Source: Erythrophleum ivorense
Taxonomy: Eukaryota > Streptophyta > Magnoliopsida > Fabales > Fabaceae
DNA length: 64,000 bases
Direction: 5' to 3'
Assembly: GCA_026724425.1 (NCBI GenBank)
Contig: JAIUCV010000090.1
Span: 186,001-250,000 of the forward strand
Below are positions 45,901-57,282 of this stretch, in pieces; positions within the stretch are counted from its first letter, which is position 1; every line of letters starts with the position of its first letter. The translations under genes and the position numbers were made by a program. The notes beneath the pieces are model-generated. The model saw only the letters and a list, made by a program, of their open reading frames with translations. It was not told the origin of the DNA and did not search any database.

Positions 45901-46749
45901 AGTAGGTTTGTATCTCGGCTTCCCACAAAATCGACATTCCTGCAGCTTATCATCATCTTTCCAGAAAATCATGCAATTGTCAATGCATACATCAATCATT
46001 TGATAAGGTAACCCAAGACCAGCAACCAACTTCTGTATTTCATAGTAATTACCAGCAGAAAGATTATCTTCTGGTAAATACTCTTGAAATAGTCCAGCCC
46101 ACTTATCCAGGTTACTTTCGCTGCTGTTATCTTCACTTTTAATTGTCATCATCCTAGCTGCTAGTGACAATCTAGAAAGTCCCTCTCTACACCCATCATA
46201 GAGTGGTTGATTTGCAGAGTCTAACATATCATAAAACTTTTTTGCTTCAGTGTTGGGTTCTTCCAATAAATCTTCCATAGGATTATCAGCAAAAACAGTT
46301 GTAGTTTCATGAAATGCATCCGTAACCATATCATGAAACCTATTCCCCTGCTGATATTCTATATCATTTCCCGAATTATCATGATCATGGCCATAATCAT
46401 AACTAGCGTTATAATTTTGTTCCTCAACCCCACGACTCGAACCACTATTTCCCGCATCATGATGAATAGTATTATAATGACCTTCCCCATGAAAATACCA
46501 CACATAATAGTTTGGTAGAAATCCTCTATTAAATACATGTGCTTTTGAAGTATCAATAGCGACATATTTTTTGTTCCTACATTTCTGACAGGGACAAAAT
46601 ATTTTACCGGTTTGCAAAGCCTCTGGTTGGTTTTGCGCTTGGTTAAAGAATCCTTGTAATCCTTCAAAAAACTCTGTCGTCACTTCGCCGGTCTCTGGAT
46701 CTTTTTGATTGTACATCCAGCTTCGTAACTCATATAATCCGTAACTCAT
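42957..46749 (-). CDS. TNP2-type CACTA transposase, open four-exon frame
   Basis: Transposase expected to cut and join the CACTA ends. Exons 46749-44601, 44501-43970, 43882-43783 and 43673-42957 have GT-AG introns; their lengths sum to 3498 bases, a multiple of three, giving 1165 residues. ATG 46749 (MSYGLYELRSWMYNQ) is the first after the TATA box and leader. Domains: Transpos_assoc with CPCQKCRNKKY (about 1-90), an acidic Asn/His-rich spacer, TNP2 core (Transposase_21, about 260-480, with LGLCTDGFSPFG and WPVILTPYNLPP), CPHCLN motif, DUF4218 (MEHLPVHLPYEAALGGPVQF), DUF4216 (VLFKCDWYD) and an acidic tail. I saw no in-frame stop. It is the best preserved transposase here and could be functional; expression is unknown. 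Confidence 0.9.
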
Positions 46750-46855
46750 TTTTTTGTTTTCTCTCTTTTTTTTTTTTTTTTTTTCTTTCTTCTTCTCTTT
46801 TTTTTTTCCTCTTCTCTCTTTCTTTGTTTGTCGAAACTTACGTTGCGACGTTGGC

Positions 46856-46863
46856 TATTTATA
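46856..46863 (-). promoter_or_regulatory. TATA box of CACTA 2 TNP2
   Basis: Minus-strand TATAAATA within CTATAAATAGCC, about 107 bp upstream of ATG 46749, at the same place as in CACTA 1. Subterminal repeats begin just upstream (46880). Confidence 0.7.
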
Positions 46864-46879
46864 GATTGGAGAAAGTTTT

Positions 46880-47404
46880 TTGCTACGGAATTGCGATGGA
46901 TTTGCGATGGGCATTTTGCGATGGATTTGCGATGGATTCATATTTGCGACGGAATTGCGACTGACTTGCGACGGACTTGCGACGGACTTGCGACGGAACT
47001 AGTCCATCGCAATAAGTTGGTGAAATTCATTTAACACGTGCGTACCTAACCCCCCGCATGTCGGCCAACTACTTTTCCTCGCAATTCCATCGCAAATTTG
47101 CGACGGATTTGCGACGAGATAATTTGCGACGGAAAAAAGTCAACGCAAATCCGTCGCAATTTTGCGACGGAATGATTCCATCGCAAAAGCTTCGCAAACT
47201 TGCGACGGAATTGCGATGGTTTTAAGTATAATCGCAAATCCGTCGCAAGTCCCTCGCAAATTTGCGACGGAAATATTTCCATCGCAAACTTGCGACGGCA
47301 TTGCGATGGATTATCAATACGTCGCAATGTCGTCGCAAAGCCGTCGTAAAATCATCGCAAATTTGCGACGGAAATTTTCCGTCGCAAATTTCCGTCGCAA
47401 GGAG
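46880..47404. repeat. 5' subterminal repeats of CACTA 2
   Basis: GCGACGG/GCGATGG repeats in both orientations from next to the TNP2 promoter to the terminal repeat at 47405-47421. Matches 5297-5850 of CACTA 1. Confidence 0.88.
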
Positions 47405-47424
47405 CCTGTTTTCTTGTAGTGTTA

Positions 47425-47870
47425 CTTTCATGCTCTTAGGAAGATTAATCATTGTACAACGGCTGCTACTATGTGGTCTCTGTTGGATAGGTTATACATA
47501 TCAAGATCCTTGTCGAATCAGATATTTGTTCAATCGTAGTTCTACACTTTCATCGCCACTGACCGTGCTTACTGGAGCTGGAGTGGCATTTTTTCAAGAA
47601 AGCTGTAGGGCATGAGATTATTGAGTTCGGTGCCATTTTGGTTTTAGTTTGGGATCTCAATGTTAAAAAAAGGTCTGAATTTTTCATCAAACCAAGTCAT
47701 GGAAGCTTCTAGTTTGGAACCAGTTGTGACACTTTCAACCACAAAGGCAGAGTACATCACATTGACATAATTAAGCTATTAAGGAAGCTATTTGGCTTAA
47801 AGGCTTGCTTGAAGACTTCGGGTTTAAGCAAGGAGCAGTGAAGTCTGATGTGTTTCAATCTGCGTATCAA
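47425..47870 (+). pseudogene. Ty1/copia remnant: gag piece joined to RNase H piece
   Basis: Continues the copia element split by CACTA 2. The first part reads LRKINHCTTAATMWSLLDRL and then YISRSLSNQIFVQS before a stop, matching copia gag (UBN2). From about 47690 the sequence matches copia RNase H: SWKLLVWNQL, LSTTKAEY-like and KEAIWLKGLLEDFGF. Protease, integrase and RT are absent, so an internal deletion joins the two. Several stops and frame changes. Confidence 0.75.
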
Positions 47871-48158
47871 AGAACAGTGTGTTCCGAAAACGCACTAATA
47901 GCTTGATTGGTTCACCCGCTACTACCTGCAAACGCAGCTTTTGCGGATAGTAGCGGTTATTGGCGTTTGACAACAATCATCGCAAACGCTTTCTGCCGCT
48001 TCAAATCGCTCCAGATCCCTCAAGATTTCTCAAAATCAAAAGCTCATTTCCAGCAGCGTTTGCGGTTGCGGGTGGATAATTAAAAAATAAAAATAAAAAA
48101 ACACAAATTTATTTAAAATCAGAAAATAAATAATAATCTTTATTAAAAAATAAGATTT
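47871..48158. mobile_element. Possible hAT-type MITE, left part
   Basis: A stretch with CAAACGC/GCGTTTGCGG motifs in both orientations (47930-48065) followed by AT-rich DNA. Such GCGTTTGCGG-rich elements are common non-autonomous hAT-like repeats in Brassicaceae as I recall them. The matching right part would be 57098-57159, beyond the LINE insertion, but no terminal repeat was confirmed. Confidence 0.3.
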
Positions 48159-48686
48159 AGATATTATAATCATAATATTTGGAGGTTACAAACTACATCA
48201 AAAATTCAAGTTTTCCTATGGAAGATGTTGTGTGGTGCAATACCTGTGGCTGAAAGACTGACGACTAGAGGAATGAAGGTTGATGAAAGATGTCAGATTT
48301 GTGGGTGTGAAAGCGAATCAATATATCATGTGATCTTCACCTGCACTTTTGCACGTCAAATTTGGGCATTATCAAATTTTCCTTCTCCTAGTCGAGATAG
48401 GGACCAAGGAACAGTTTTTTCTAACATTCATTACCTTTTGGCTAACGTCAACAACAATCTGTGGCCGGAGGAGCTTAGGAAAATCTTCCCGTGGATCATT
48501 TGGAGAATTTGGAAGAACAGGAACTCTTTGGTTTTTGAAGGAAAAATGTTTGATCCTGAAATCTTGACAGGAAAGATCAAAGGTGATGTGGAGGAATGGT
48601 TTATGGCGCAAACAGTAGTTACGGAGGAAAAGGAGAGCTTATTGTCGGATGCTCAGTTGATAAATCCAATAGTTTATGCGAGTAGC

Positions 48687-50571
48687 TGATGGGGATTAAA
48701 CTTTTCCCAATTTCTACCCCTAATTCTGCAAGTGCACAGATCGAGAGTAGTAACGGGTTATCGAACACAAGGAGCAGATAAGTGCACTACGAGCTATGCG
48801 AGTCTAATCAAGCTAGGACAAATGAGGGGGTTTCGGGTTTTAAGATACTAATTAACTAAACTAAGTAAAAGCAAGAATAAAAGCGGTGTAAGTTCAAGGT
48901 GGAAAGACGCTAGGCAATAGGTAATTCATAGATGATAAGTTTGATGATTGACTTCTATCTATGTAGGGATATGGGATGTAAGATCCGTCTAGAACACAAA
49001 ACACGAAAATAAGTCTTTCCACTTCCGTGGCTCCGACTCCTATGATAACTTATCTAATCGCTAAACTTTTGGTATGTCCTTAGATAGTTAATCAAGCATT
49101 AAATCGATCAAGTTCGGATACAGTTCACTAGGCTTAGTAAATCAACTTCCGCAGTCTAAGAAACCTAGCTTGTCAAAGAATAGATCCGGCGAATGATACA
49201 GCACTTCCGTGGCTCAAATCAACCTAGGATCGGATTGCTAGATGCGCGGTAAAGCAATCAGCATTAATAAGTGAACAAAACGAGACAAAGACTCTAATGA
49301 TATCCCTAGTTAATTCATCAAATCATAATCAGCATATGAATTCTTTGAAACCCTAAAACCTAACTAGAAATCTACTCAATCATGATGCAAGTAAACAAGC
49401 ACAAATCTGAGAAGGAAATCATATTATTATAAGGAGAACAGGGTTTAGAAATCTTCTCTATGTTGAGATACAAAGAAGGGATCTTCTCCCTAAGGAAAAC
49501 AATGAGAAGGAAGTAAAACAATGGAGAATCCCTCTAAGGGGATCTCCCTAGTGCGGCCCTCTCTTGTGGCTCCTCTCCTGTGCGGCTCTGTTGTGTCTCT
49601 CTATGTGGCTCTCTGTTCTAATGAGGCTAAAAAAGTGTATTTATAGTGCCCTAGGTCTTCCAAGGTCGGTTTAGGTGAAACGGGCTGAGAATTGTTGAAA
49701 TTGCATAATTGGGCTTGTGTTCGCGGGGTCGGGTCGACCGGGAGAGTCGTGGTCGAGCGGGGCGGTCGACCGGTCGGTCGGGATGGCGTCTGGATCGAGC
49801 GGGCGGTCGACCGGTCGGTCGGGATGGCGTCTGGGTCGAGCGGGGCGGTCGAGCGCGCGTGGAATGGTGAAGAAAGGTTGGGTCGGACGGGAGCCTTGGA
49901 GGCCCTGTCCGACCGGCTTCGGTCGACCGGATGGTCATCATCATGAAGGAATGTCGGGTCGGACGAGGGCCATGGAGTCCCTGTCCGACCGGCTCGGTCG
50001 AGCGGATGTGGATGGCTGATGTGTCCGGTTTTCGGCTGTCTAGACCACTCTTCGGTCAAAACGTGATATCTTCTAAACTGCTCATCCAAATTGCATAATT
50101 CCAACTGCATTGGAACACTAACTCATCTGGATATCTTGGTGCCGAGTTTCAATTATATCCGTTGAGTTTAAGGTTCCATGCCGTTGCTTCCCGTTTGATG
50201 TACTGATGCAGTCCGAGAAAGCTCTTTCATATATGTCTCACGGAAATAAAGATATCTCCCAATCTACTCGACCAAAATGAGTGATCCCAGTGGAATTGCA
50301 AAGCTAACTCATGTAGGCATCGCAGCGAAGTGGATTTGATGAATTCCATTGAGTATAATGTCTTTAAGGCCCTTCCAAAGTTGATGCTACGTCCTGGAGC
50401 GGTCTTGAAGTCCAAATCCTGTGTTTTGCTCCAAAATGCATCTTTTGACCTGTTTAGACTCTAAGTACTATAAATCCATAAAAACTACCTTTTTAGATCA
50501 AAAAGCCTTTAAAAACCTTATAAAAAGCATAGTAAAACCATATAAAAAGGGTACAAAATAGAGGTATATCA
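48687..50571 (-). repeat. Athila-like LTR (3' LTR of complete element)
   Basis: 1885 bp. Lacks CTCAGAGATT present in the other LTR near 54731; apart from that I noticed about eight single-base differences by eye. GC-rich GGTCGACC block at 49725-50010. Open frames in the block are not genes. Confidence 0.93.
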
Positions 50572-50582
50572 ACTCCCCCAGA

Positions 50583-52523
50583 CTTAAATCTTTGCTTGTC
50601 CTCAAGCAAATCGAATCCAAACTAGTGAAGAGGTTTTGAAAACATGAAAACTCACTTATCCTTTAGAACTTGTATCTACCATTGCTCTGCTTTCATTTGG
50701 AGCAAAACCAACTGTGAATCTAGCCTTCCCGTATTGACCTTAAGCTTAGCGAACCATACCGGACCCAACAAATCTCATCCAGCACTCCAAACTTTCCATT
50801 GTCAACTCCTTACAGTATTTAAAACGTGCGGTCTTTATCAAGGGAGTATTGATCACAGAGCATTGACTCTTACCCATCCAAATTTTTGCCAAGACAGTCC
50901 TTTTTAGCACATCCAGTTCCATTCCTCTCTTTTTTCTCTCTTTTTCTTTTGAAGGATCGATCTTTCCCTACTTTTCTAGGGTATCATTTTATTTTTTCTA
51001 TCGATCCTTCTTCCCTTTGAATCTTTTTCTTTTGTGGGAATATCATAGGATAAGCTTTTGCTTTTCCTTGTTTGAGTAGGTCTCCATAAGACAAGAAGGT
51101 GCAGACGTATGCATTCCTCTTGCTTACACGTTTTCCTTATGCTTAAAAGCTTTTGATTTATTTTGCAGATGAGAGAGAGGTGGACTGTATCTTTGGTGGA
51201 CATGTCTCAACTAGACCGGGATGAGGAATCGGCTCATATGTATCTCAAGCCCCTTGACAAGAAAAATTAAAAGTTCAATTAGGTGGTGGAGTTAACTTTA
51301 GATTGTCCGGGTACCTTAGAAATCTTGCCAAATCAGTAGGTCGATCCACCCTCAGAGGTTCCGTTGGGCATTGTTCGGTGTCAATATTCGCCTTTGTGAT
51401 CACAAGAGCTTTGGCATGATAACGTAAGCTCCTAGGATAGATCATAGTTTCCTAACTTATTTTGACTCAATAAAACAGAAGTTTTGAAAAAGGTGGAAAA
51501 GAGAAAAAGATATAAGATGAAGAAAAGACATGAACAAACGCATTAGTACCGACAATCCCCCCAGACTTAACTTGCACCGTCCCGGTGAAAGCAAATCCGA
51601 TTAAGGGAGGTAAAAGAAAAAGGTAATAAGGCGTTTGTGAATGAGAGGAAAGATGTAACCTTATTAAACAGTAAGTCCATGAAGAAACGATTCATTGGTG
51701 GTATGTGGCTGTCCTTGCCCTTTGAGATAAGCATGGCAAACCTTCTCCCACGTTGCGTTTGAATGAACTCCAAATAATGGCTTGTATCCCGGCTAAGATG
51801 ATCAAGTACCATGCGTCCACGGTAAAATCTCTTTAAGTACCGCCTAAGGTGAGGCATAGGTGGGATTAGCCTTGGACTTGAAGCAAACGGATGAGTGATC
51901 ATGGTGAATTCATGCCACAATCATTATTGATGTGTTTTTGGGACTTTGGAATGGATGCTGGACAAAGGGTGAAGTGGGATAGGTGGTGGCGAGGTGGGAT
52001 GGGATAAGTGGGATAGGATGGGATGGTGTGATGGGATTAGTGGGATGGTGGGATGGGATGATGGGACGGAATGGGTGGTATGGGATGTTATGGTGGAATG
52101 GTATGATGGGACGGAATGGATGGTAGTTCGGTCGATTGGTTTTGGTCGACTTGGAATGTTTTGGTCGACCGATCGACCGAATCTCTTGGAGCTCCTGCTC
52201 GAACGTGCTTGGTCGACCAGGTAGCTTGGCTGGCCGGTCGAGCGAGGTCCTTGGATCCCCTGATCGACCGAGTTTGGTCGACCGAGCTTGGCTGTGTTGC
52301 TTCTACTCTATTGGTCCGGCCACTCGATTGCTCCTTTCTTCATTTTCTAGGTTTCTTCTCAAATTTTCATGCTAGATTCTCAAATCTCTGTATCCAAAAC
52401 TTCAAAAACAAAACAAAAACCATTAAACTAAAACAAAAAAAAGTAAAAGGGAGAGAAATGACCTTATGGGTTGCCTCCCATATAGCGCTTGTTTATAGTC
52501 TTTTAGCTTGACTCTTTCTCTTT
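50583..52523 (-). other. Internal non-coding region of the Athila-like element
   Basis: Between the coding region and the 3' LTR. It contains a TGGGA/GGGATGG minisatellite (51960-52120), a GGTCGACC-rich stretch resembling the LTR block (52130-52310), and a 117-codon minus frame at 51567-51920 of unknown meaning (MWHEFTMITHPFASSPRL). I do not recognise a domain in that frame. Confidence 0.5.
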
Positions 52524-54183
52524 CTAGTTATCCAATGGATCAACTAGAAGAGTTGAAGCTCCTTTAGCTTCTCTACATTCCGGACCCGACGGTTTGAAAA
52601 TCCTCCTATTGACATCTTGAAGTTCTTGAATGTAGTTGCAAGACACAATCATACCGGGAAAGAGATTCCTCCTCTTGTGTAGCTTATCTTTGTTGGGTTC
52701 TTCGTTTTCCTTATTTGAGGAACTGATTCTGAACTTAGAGAAGCATCTTGAAGACCTTGTAGGCTGTGATGTGGCATCAATCACGTCCTCCTTATACTCC
52801 CTTGGTGTCAAAATTTTGCTTGGACTTGAAACCTCAATGCACTTGGCCTTTGCTGGTATAACAACTTCCTTAGGTATGATGAGAGGGGCTGCTGATATGA
52901 CGTCTATGAACTCCTCTTGGTCATTATTAGGCTCTGATATTGGCTCCTTTCTAGCATATACATCTGCAGAATGATAGCTTTTGATAGGAACCACCGGATA
53001 GTTGTCTTTTTTGGGTTTGGGGAGATAAACTCTTTGATTCAAATGCTCCACGAAAGCTTTATTGGCATGAAGAAATGATGAACCAAATATCAATGGCTTG
53101 TGAGGGTCATCTTTCATCTCTAAGATGTGGAAATCAGCCTTGAAGACATGATCTCCGATGGATAGTGGAAAATCCGAGATGAAACCATGTGAGATAATAG
53201 ATGGATCCTCTCCAAACGGCATGGGTGTCTTAGAGGGTTGCATTTCTTCAATCCCAACCTTCTTTGCGATTCCTTTAGACATGATGTTAATGTGAGATTC
53301 TGTGTCACATAAGGAATCCTTGAACAAAACTCCATTAATGATGCAAGGTAATCCAAGCTTCCGCTTGAGTGGCTTCGGCTTGTAACCTCCGGTTGAGTCC
53401 AAGGAGAAATGCTCTTGTTCTGGTCTTCTAGCCATGTTAACAGCAGTTTGGGGTGGTGTATGGGTGGGCACGAACTCAGCTTCTCTTGTAGAGATGACTT
53501 TACAAAAAGCCTTCTTTTCCTCCATCTCTTGTCTTTTTAAGTCTTCGGTTTGAGCAATTTGGGTGTGAAGCTTCTTGATACGACCAGTGAGAGACTCGTT
53601 CTTGCTAATGAAGCTGTTGACCAATATTTCCATCCTCTCATTCAAGTCCTTAATGCTCTGTTTTTTGATCATCCACGATCTGCTGAAACATTGCTTGAAT
53701 CTTGCTATTTTGTTCTTTCATCTCTTGTCTTTTCAATTCTTCATTAATTTGATCAATGTGGACCTCCATCTTCTTGAGTTGAGTAATTACAGACTCGTAC
53801 TTTGTAGTAAGGTCATTGTAAATGAAGTCTATCTGCTCATTCAACACCTTGTTAACCCTCTCTTGGTTGTTTAAGATTTGTTGAAGAGATCCTTCAAACA
53901 TGTTGTCTTGCTGACCCGGGTGAGGTCCGGTTGGATGAAAGTTGTAAGGTTGATCCATGGGGTACATGCCTTGTTGATTGTACTGCTGCATAGTCTGGAA
54001 TTGATTCCCTTGCTGTTGAAAACGTGGTGCTTGCTGCTGGAAGTCAGGAGGGTAAATGAAATCATCAAGATAATTAACTTCTTGTGACTGCTCCTTTTCA
54101 AAATCTCCAATGGTTTCTTGGTAGTGAGGGGCACGCCTTAGGAGGACATAATCTTGGGTCTGGCCATAGATCATAGCTTTCAT
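52524..54183 (-). pseudogene. Athila-type gag/protease-like ORF, one frameshift
   Basis: Starts ATG 54183 (MKAMIYGQTQDYVLLRRAP). The first part (54183-53650) is Gln-rich (FQQQAPRFQQQGNQFQ) and then coiled coil; the second (53672-52524) continues the coil and a protease-like domain: LPCIINGVLFKDSLCDTESH, then LSIGDHVFKADFHILEM and PLIFGSSFLHANKAFVEHL. The halves are in different frames and overlap at an A6 run near 53659-53664, indicating a one-base indel in a single original ORF. The catalytic DTG/DSG/DLG is DTE, so protease activity is doubtful. The N-terminal Athila gag domain, RT and integrase are absent. It would act, if at all, as a structural RNA-packaging protein. Confidence 0.75.
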
Positions 54184-54465
54184 CTTTTACTCAAGTTCGC
54201 ACCTGAAACACACAAAGATAAAGGCTTAAAGAAAAATTTAAACAAAAACTAAAACAAGTGATTAATGCAAAAACTAGGATGATTATGATGATGCAAAACT
54301 ATAATGATGATGATGATAATAAAACTATGATGCAAAACTATATATGATGATGATGCAAAACTAAGATGATAATGCAAAAACTATAATGATACTGATGATG
54401 CAAAAATTACTAAAATTGAAAATCCTAGACTAGGCTATTCTCGGGAACTCGTAGGCAAGTATTGC

Positions 54466-54483
54466 TCCCCGGCAACGGCGCCA
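54466..54483 (-). other. Primer-binding site for tRNA-Asp
   Basis: Minus TGGCGCCGTTGCCGGGGA, seven bases from the 5' LTR start at 54491. Same as at 198-215. Confidence 0.92.
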
Positions 54484-54490
54484 AAAAGCT

Positions 54491-56385
54491 TGATGGGGAT
54501 TAAACTTTTCCCAATTTCTACCCCTAATTCTGCAAGTGCACAGATCGAGAGTAGTAACGGGTTATCGAACACAAGGAGCAGATAAGTGCACTACGAGCTA
54601 TGCGAGTCTAATCAAGCTAGGACAAATGAGGGGGTTTCGGGTTTTAAGATACTAATTAACTAAACTAAGTAAAAGCAAGAATAAAAGCGGTGTAAGTTCA
54701 AGGTGGAAAGACGCTAGGCAATAGGTAATTCTCAGAGATTCATAGATGATAAGTTTGATGATTGACTTCTATCTATGTAGGGATATGGGATGTAAGATCC
54801 GTCTAGAACACAAAACACGAAAATAAGTCTTTCCACTTCCGTGGCTCCGACTCCTATGATAACTTATCTAATCGCTAAACTTTTGGTATGTCCTTAGATA
54901 GTTAATCAAGCATTAAATCGATCAAGTTCGGATACAGTTCACTAGGCTTAGTAAATCAACTTCCGCAGTCTAAGAAACCTAGCTTGTCAAAGAATAGATC
55001 CGGCGAATGATACAGCACTTCCGTGGCTCAAATCAACCTAGGATCGGATTGCTAGATGCGCGGTAAAGCAATCAGCATTAATAAGTGAACAAAACGAGAC
55101 AAAGACTCTAATGATATCCCTAGTTAATTCATCAAATCATAATCAGCATATGAATTCTTTGAAACCCTAAAACCTAACTAGAAATCTACTCAATCATGAT
55201 GCAAGTAAACAAGCACAAATCTGAGAAGGAAATCATATTATTATAAGGAGAACAGGGTTTAGAAATCTTCTCTATGTTGAGATACAAAGAAGGGATCTTC
55301 TCCCTAAGGAAAACAATGAGAAGGAAGTAAAACAATGGAGAATCCCTCTAAGGGGATCTCCCTAGTGCGGCCCTCTCTTGTGGCTCCTCTCCTGTGTGGC
55401 TCTGTTGTGTCTCTCTATGTGGCTCTCTGTTCTAATGAGGCTAAAAAAGTGTATTTATAGTGCCCTAGGTCTTCCAAGGTCGGTTTAGGTGAAACGGGCT
55501 GAGAATTGTTGAAATTGCATAATTGGGCTTGTGTTCGCGGGGTCGGGTCGACCGGGAGAGTCGTGGTCGAGCGGGGCGGTCGACCGGTCGGTCGGGATGG
55601 CGTCTGGGTCGAGCGGGCGGTCGACCGGTCGGTCGGGATGGCGTCTGGGTCGAGCGGGGGGGTCGAGCGCGCGTGGAATGGTGAAGAAAGGTTGGGTCGG
55701 ACGGGAGCCTTGGAGGCCCTGTCCGACCGGCTTCGGTCGACCGGATGGTCATCATCATGAAGGAATGTCGGGTCGGACGAGGGCCATGGAGTCCCTGTCC
55801 GACCGGCTCGGTCGAGCGGATGTGGATGGCTGATGTGTCCGGTTTTCGGCTGTCTAGACCACTCTTCGGTCAAAACGTGATATCTTTTAAACTGCTCATC
55901 CAAATTGCATAATTCCAACTGCATTGGAACACTAACTCATCTGGCTATCTTGGTGCCGAGTTTCAATTATATCCGTTGAGTTTAAGGTTCCATGCCGTTG
56001 CTTCCCGTTTGATGTACTGATGCAGTCCGAGAAAGCTCTTTCATATATGTCTCACGGAAATAGAGATATCTCCCAATCTACTCGACCAAAATGAGTGATC
56101 CCAGTGGCATTGCAAAGCTAACTCATGTAGGCATCGCAGCGAAGTGGATTTGATGAATTCCATTGAGTATAATGTCTTTAAGGCCCTTCCAAAGTTGATG
56201 CTACGTCCTGGAGCGGTCTTGAAGTCCAAATCCTGTGTTTTGCTCCAAAATGCATCTTTTGACCTGTTTAGACTCTAAGTACTATAAATCCATAAAAACT
56301 ACCTTTTTAGATCAAAAAGCCTTTAAAAACCTTATAAAAAGCATAGTAAAACCATATAAAAAGGGTACAAAATAGAGGTATATCA
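54491..56385 (-). repeat. Athila-like LTR (5' LTR of complete element)
   Basis: 1895 bp, plus ends TGATGGGGATTAAAC...GAGGTATATCA. The minus-strand promoter TATA-like box ACTATAAATA lies near 55455. Confidence 0.93.
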
Positions 56386-57097
56386 GTAGCACTATCAATT
56401 GGAAACCTCCGCCAGCTTGTTGGGTCAAATGTAACATTGGGCTATCCTGGTCCAAAAGAAACAAGATGGCGGGAGCAAGCTGGGTGTTAAGAGATGATAA
56501 AGGTATTGTCCTTTTGCACAGTATAACTGCTTTCACGAAGTTAGGGAACTTTCAGGAAGCTAAGTTTATGTCCTTATGTTGGGCAATGGAAAGTATGAAT
56601 AGTCACAGGCTGAAAAGAGTGATCTTCGAATTGGAAGATGATTGTCTTGTTGGTGTGGTGAATAGACCACAAGCGTGGCCTTCTTTTGGTTATCAAGCAT
56701 CAGAATTGCTTTTTCTACTCTCGGTTTTTGAAGATTGGAAAGTGGTGAAGGAAGGTTCAGAATCAAATAGAGGAGCTAATCTCATTGCGCAAAGTGTCAC
56801 CATGGATTGTCGTTTGCAATCTTATGTTGCGTCGAGCCATCCGCAGTGGTTAAATGGTGTCATTACAAGTGAGAGAGTTTTATCCTCTTCTTGATTTTTC
56901 CTTCTTGGCTAATCATATCTAGGTTTGTCTAGGCTTTTCGGTTAAAGGTACGTTGGGGTGATGTATTTTGCTTATCCCCTTCGTGTGTTAGAGCTTTCTT
57001 TATGGCTTATTGTTTGGCTCTTATACCTGTATGTCTCTTTGTTAAAGATCAATATATTATTCAGATGACAAAAAAAAAAGATATTATAATCATAATA

Positions 57098-57159
57098 AAA
57101 TAAAAATATTTGGTATTTTTTTAGTAAAATTCATCAAAACGTATCATAATTTTATATTT
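57098..57159. other. AT-rich spacer between LINE and MULE B
   Basis: Short AT-rich DNA, probably the continuation of the sequence the LINE inserted into (47871-48158). MULE B begins at about 57160. Confidence 0.35.
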
Positions 57160-57282
57160 GGGAGAGTTTCAAAAATAACCCAAGAATTGGGGTCAATTGC
57201 AAAAATAACCCCCATTGCAAAATGTGATTTTTTTATATTCTTCACCCTTCTCATATTTACTTAATAACGAAAATGCCATTAC

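Larger units (their letters stand above)
37937..47421 (-). mobile_element. CACTA (En/Spm-type) transposon 2, complete
   Basis: Both termini are present: CACTACAAGAAATATACCCG at 37937 and CTGTTTTCTTGTAGTG ending at 47421, flanked by perfect 3-bp duplications TTA (37934-37936 and 47422-47424). Length 9485 bp with no nested insertion. It holds a TNP2 gene with an open four-exon frame (42957-46749) and a Transposase_24 gene with one frameshift (38720-40485). Subterminal repeats lie at both ends and in the middle. It inserted in a Ty1/copia remnant. It is the youngest-looking DNA transposon in the window. Confidence 0.95.
48687..56385 (-). mobile_element. Complete non-autonomous Athila-like LTR retrotransposon
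   Basis: LTRs at 48687-50571 and 54491-56385, polypurine tract on minus TCTGGGGGAGT (50572-50582), tRNA-Asp primer-binding site (54466-54483), and perfect 5-bp duplications GTAGC at 48682-48686 and 56386-56390. The internal 3.9 kb has a gag/protease-like coding region only; no RT, RNase H or integrase is seen, so it must rely on a partner element. The two LTRs are nearly identical, so insertion is recent. Confidence 0.95.
48225..56894 (+). pseudogene. LINE ORF2 C-terminus: zf-RVT and RNase H-like domains
   Basis: Two parts: 48225-48686 and 56391-56894. The first has the zf-RVT zinc-binding motif CQICGCESESIYHVIFTC. The second is an RVT_3/RNase H-like domain with GASWVLRDDKGIVLLHS, EAKFMSLCWAMESM and SNRGANLIAQSV. 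The distance between the joined points (7704 bp) is a multiple of three and the codons between 56391 and 56466 are open, so the frame was continuous before the Athila-like insertion. The frame is already open upstream of ATG 48225 into the truncation point. It is a dead 5'-truncated copy without RT or endonuclease. Confidence 0.85.
48178..57078 (+). mobile_element. 5'-truncated L1-type LINE, split by an Athila-like element
   Basis: Flanked by a 19-bp target-site duplication AGATATTATAATCATAATA at 48159-48177 and 57079-57097 and ending in a short poly-A (57070-57078) before the second copy. LINE sequence is 48178-48686 and 56391-57078, about 1.2 kb, so only the 3' end of the LINE was inserted. 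The Athila-like element occupies 48687-56385 with GTAGC duplicated. Confidence 0.92.

Noticed and set aside
49601..50110. 169-codon minus frame rich in Pro/Arg/Asp, also at 55415-55924 and similar frames at 12052-12372 and 24887-25249
   Set aside because: They lie inside the GC-rich block of Athila-like LTRs and follow from its GGTCGACC motifs; lengths vary between copies.
51567..51920. Independent gene in the Athila-like interior
   Set aside because: No recognised domain and flanked by minisatellite; kept only as a remark in the internal-region entry.
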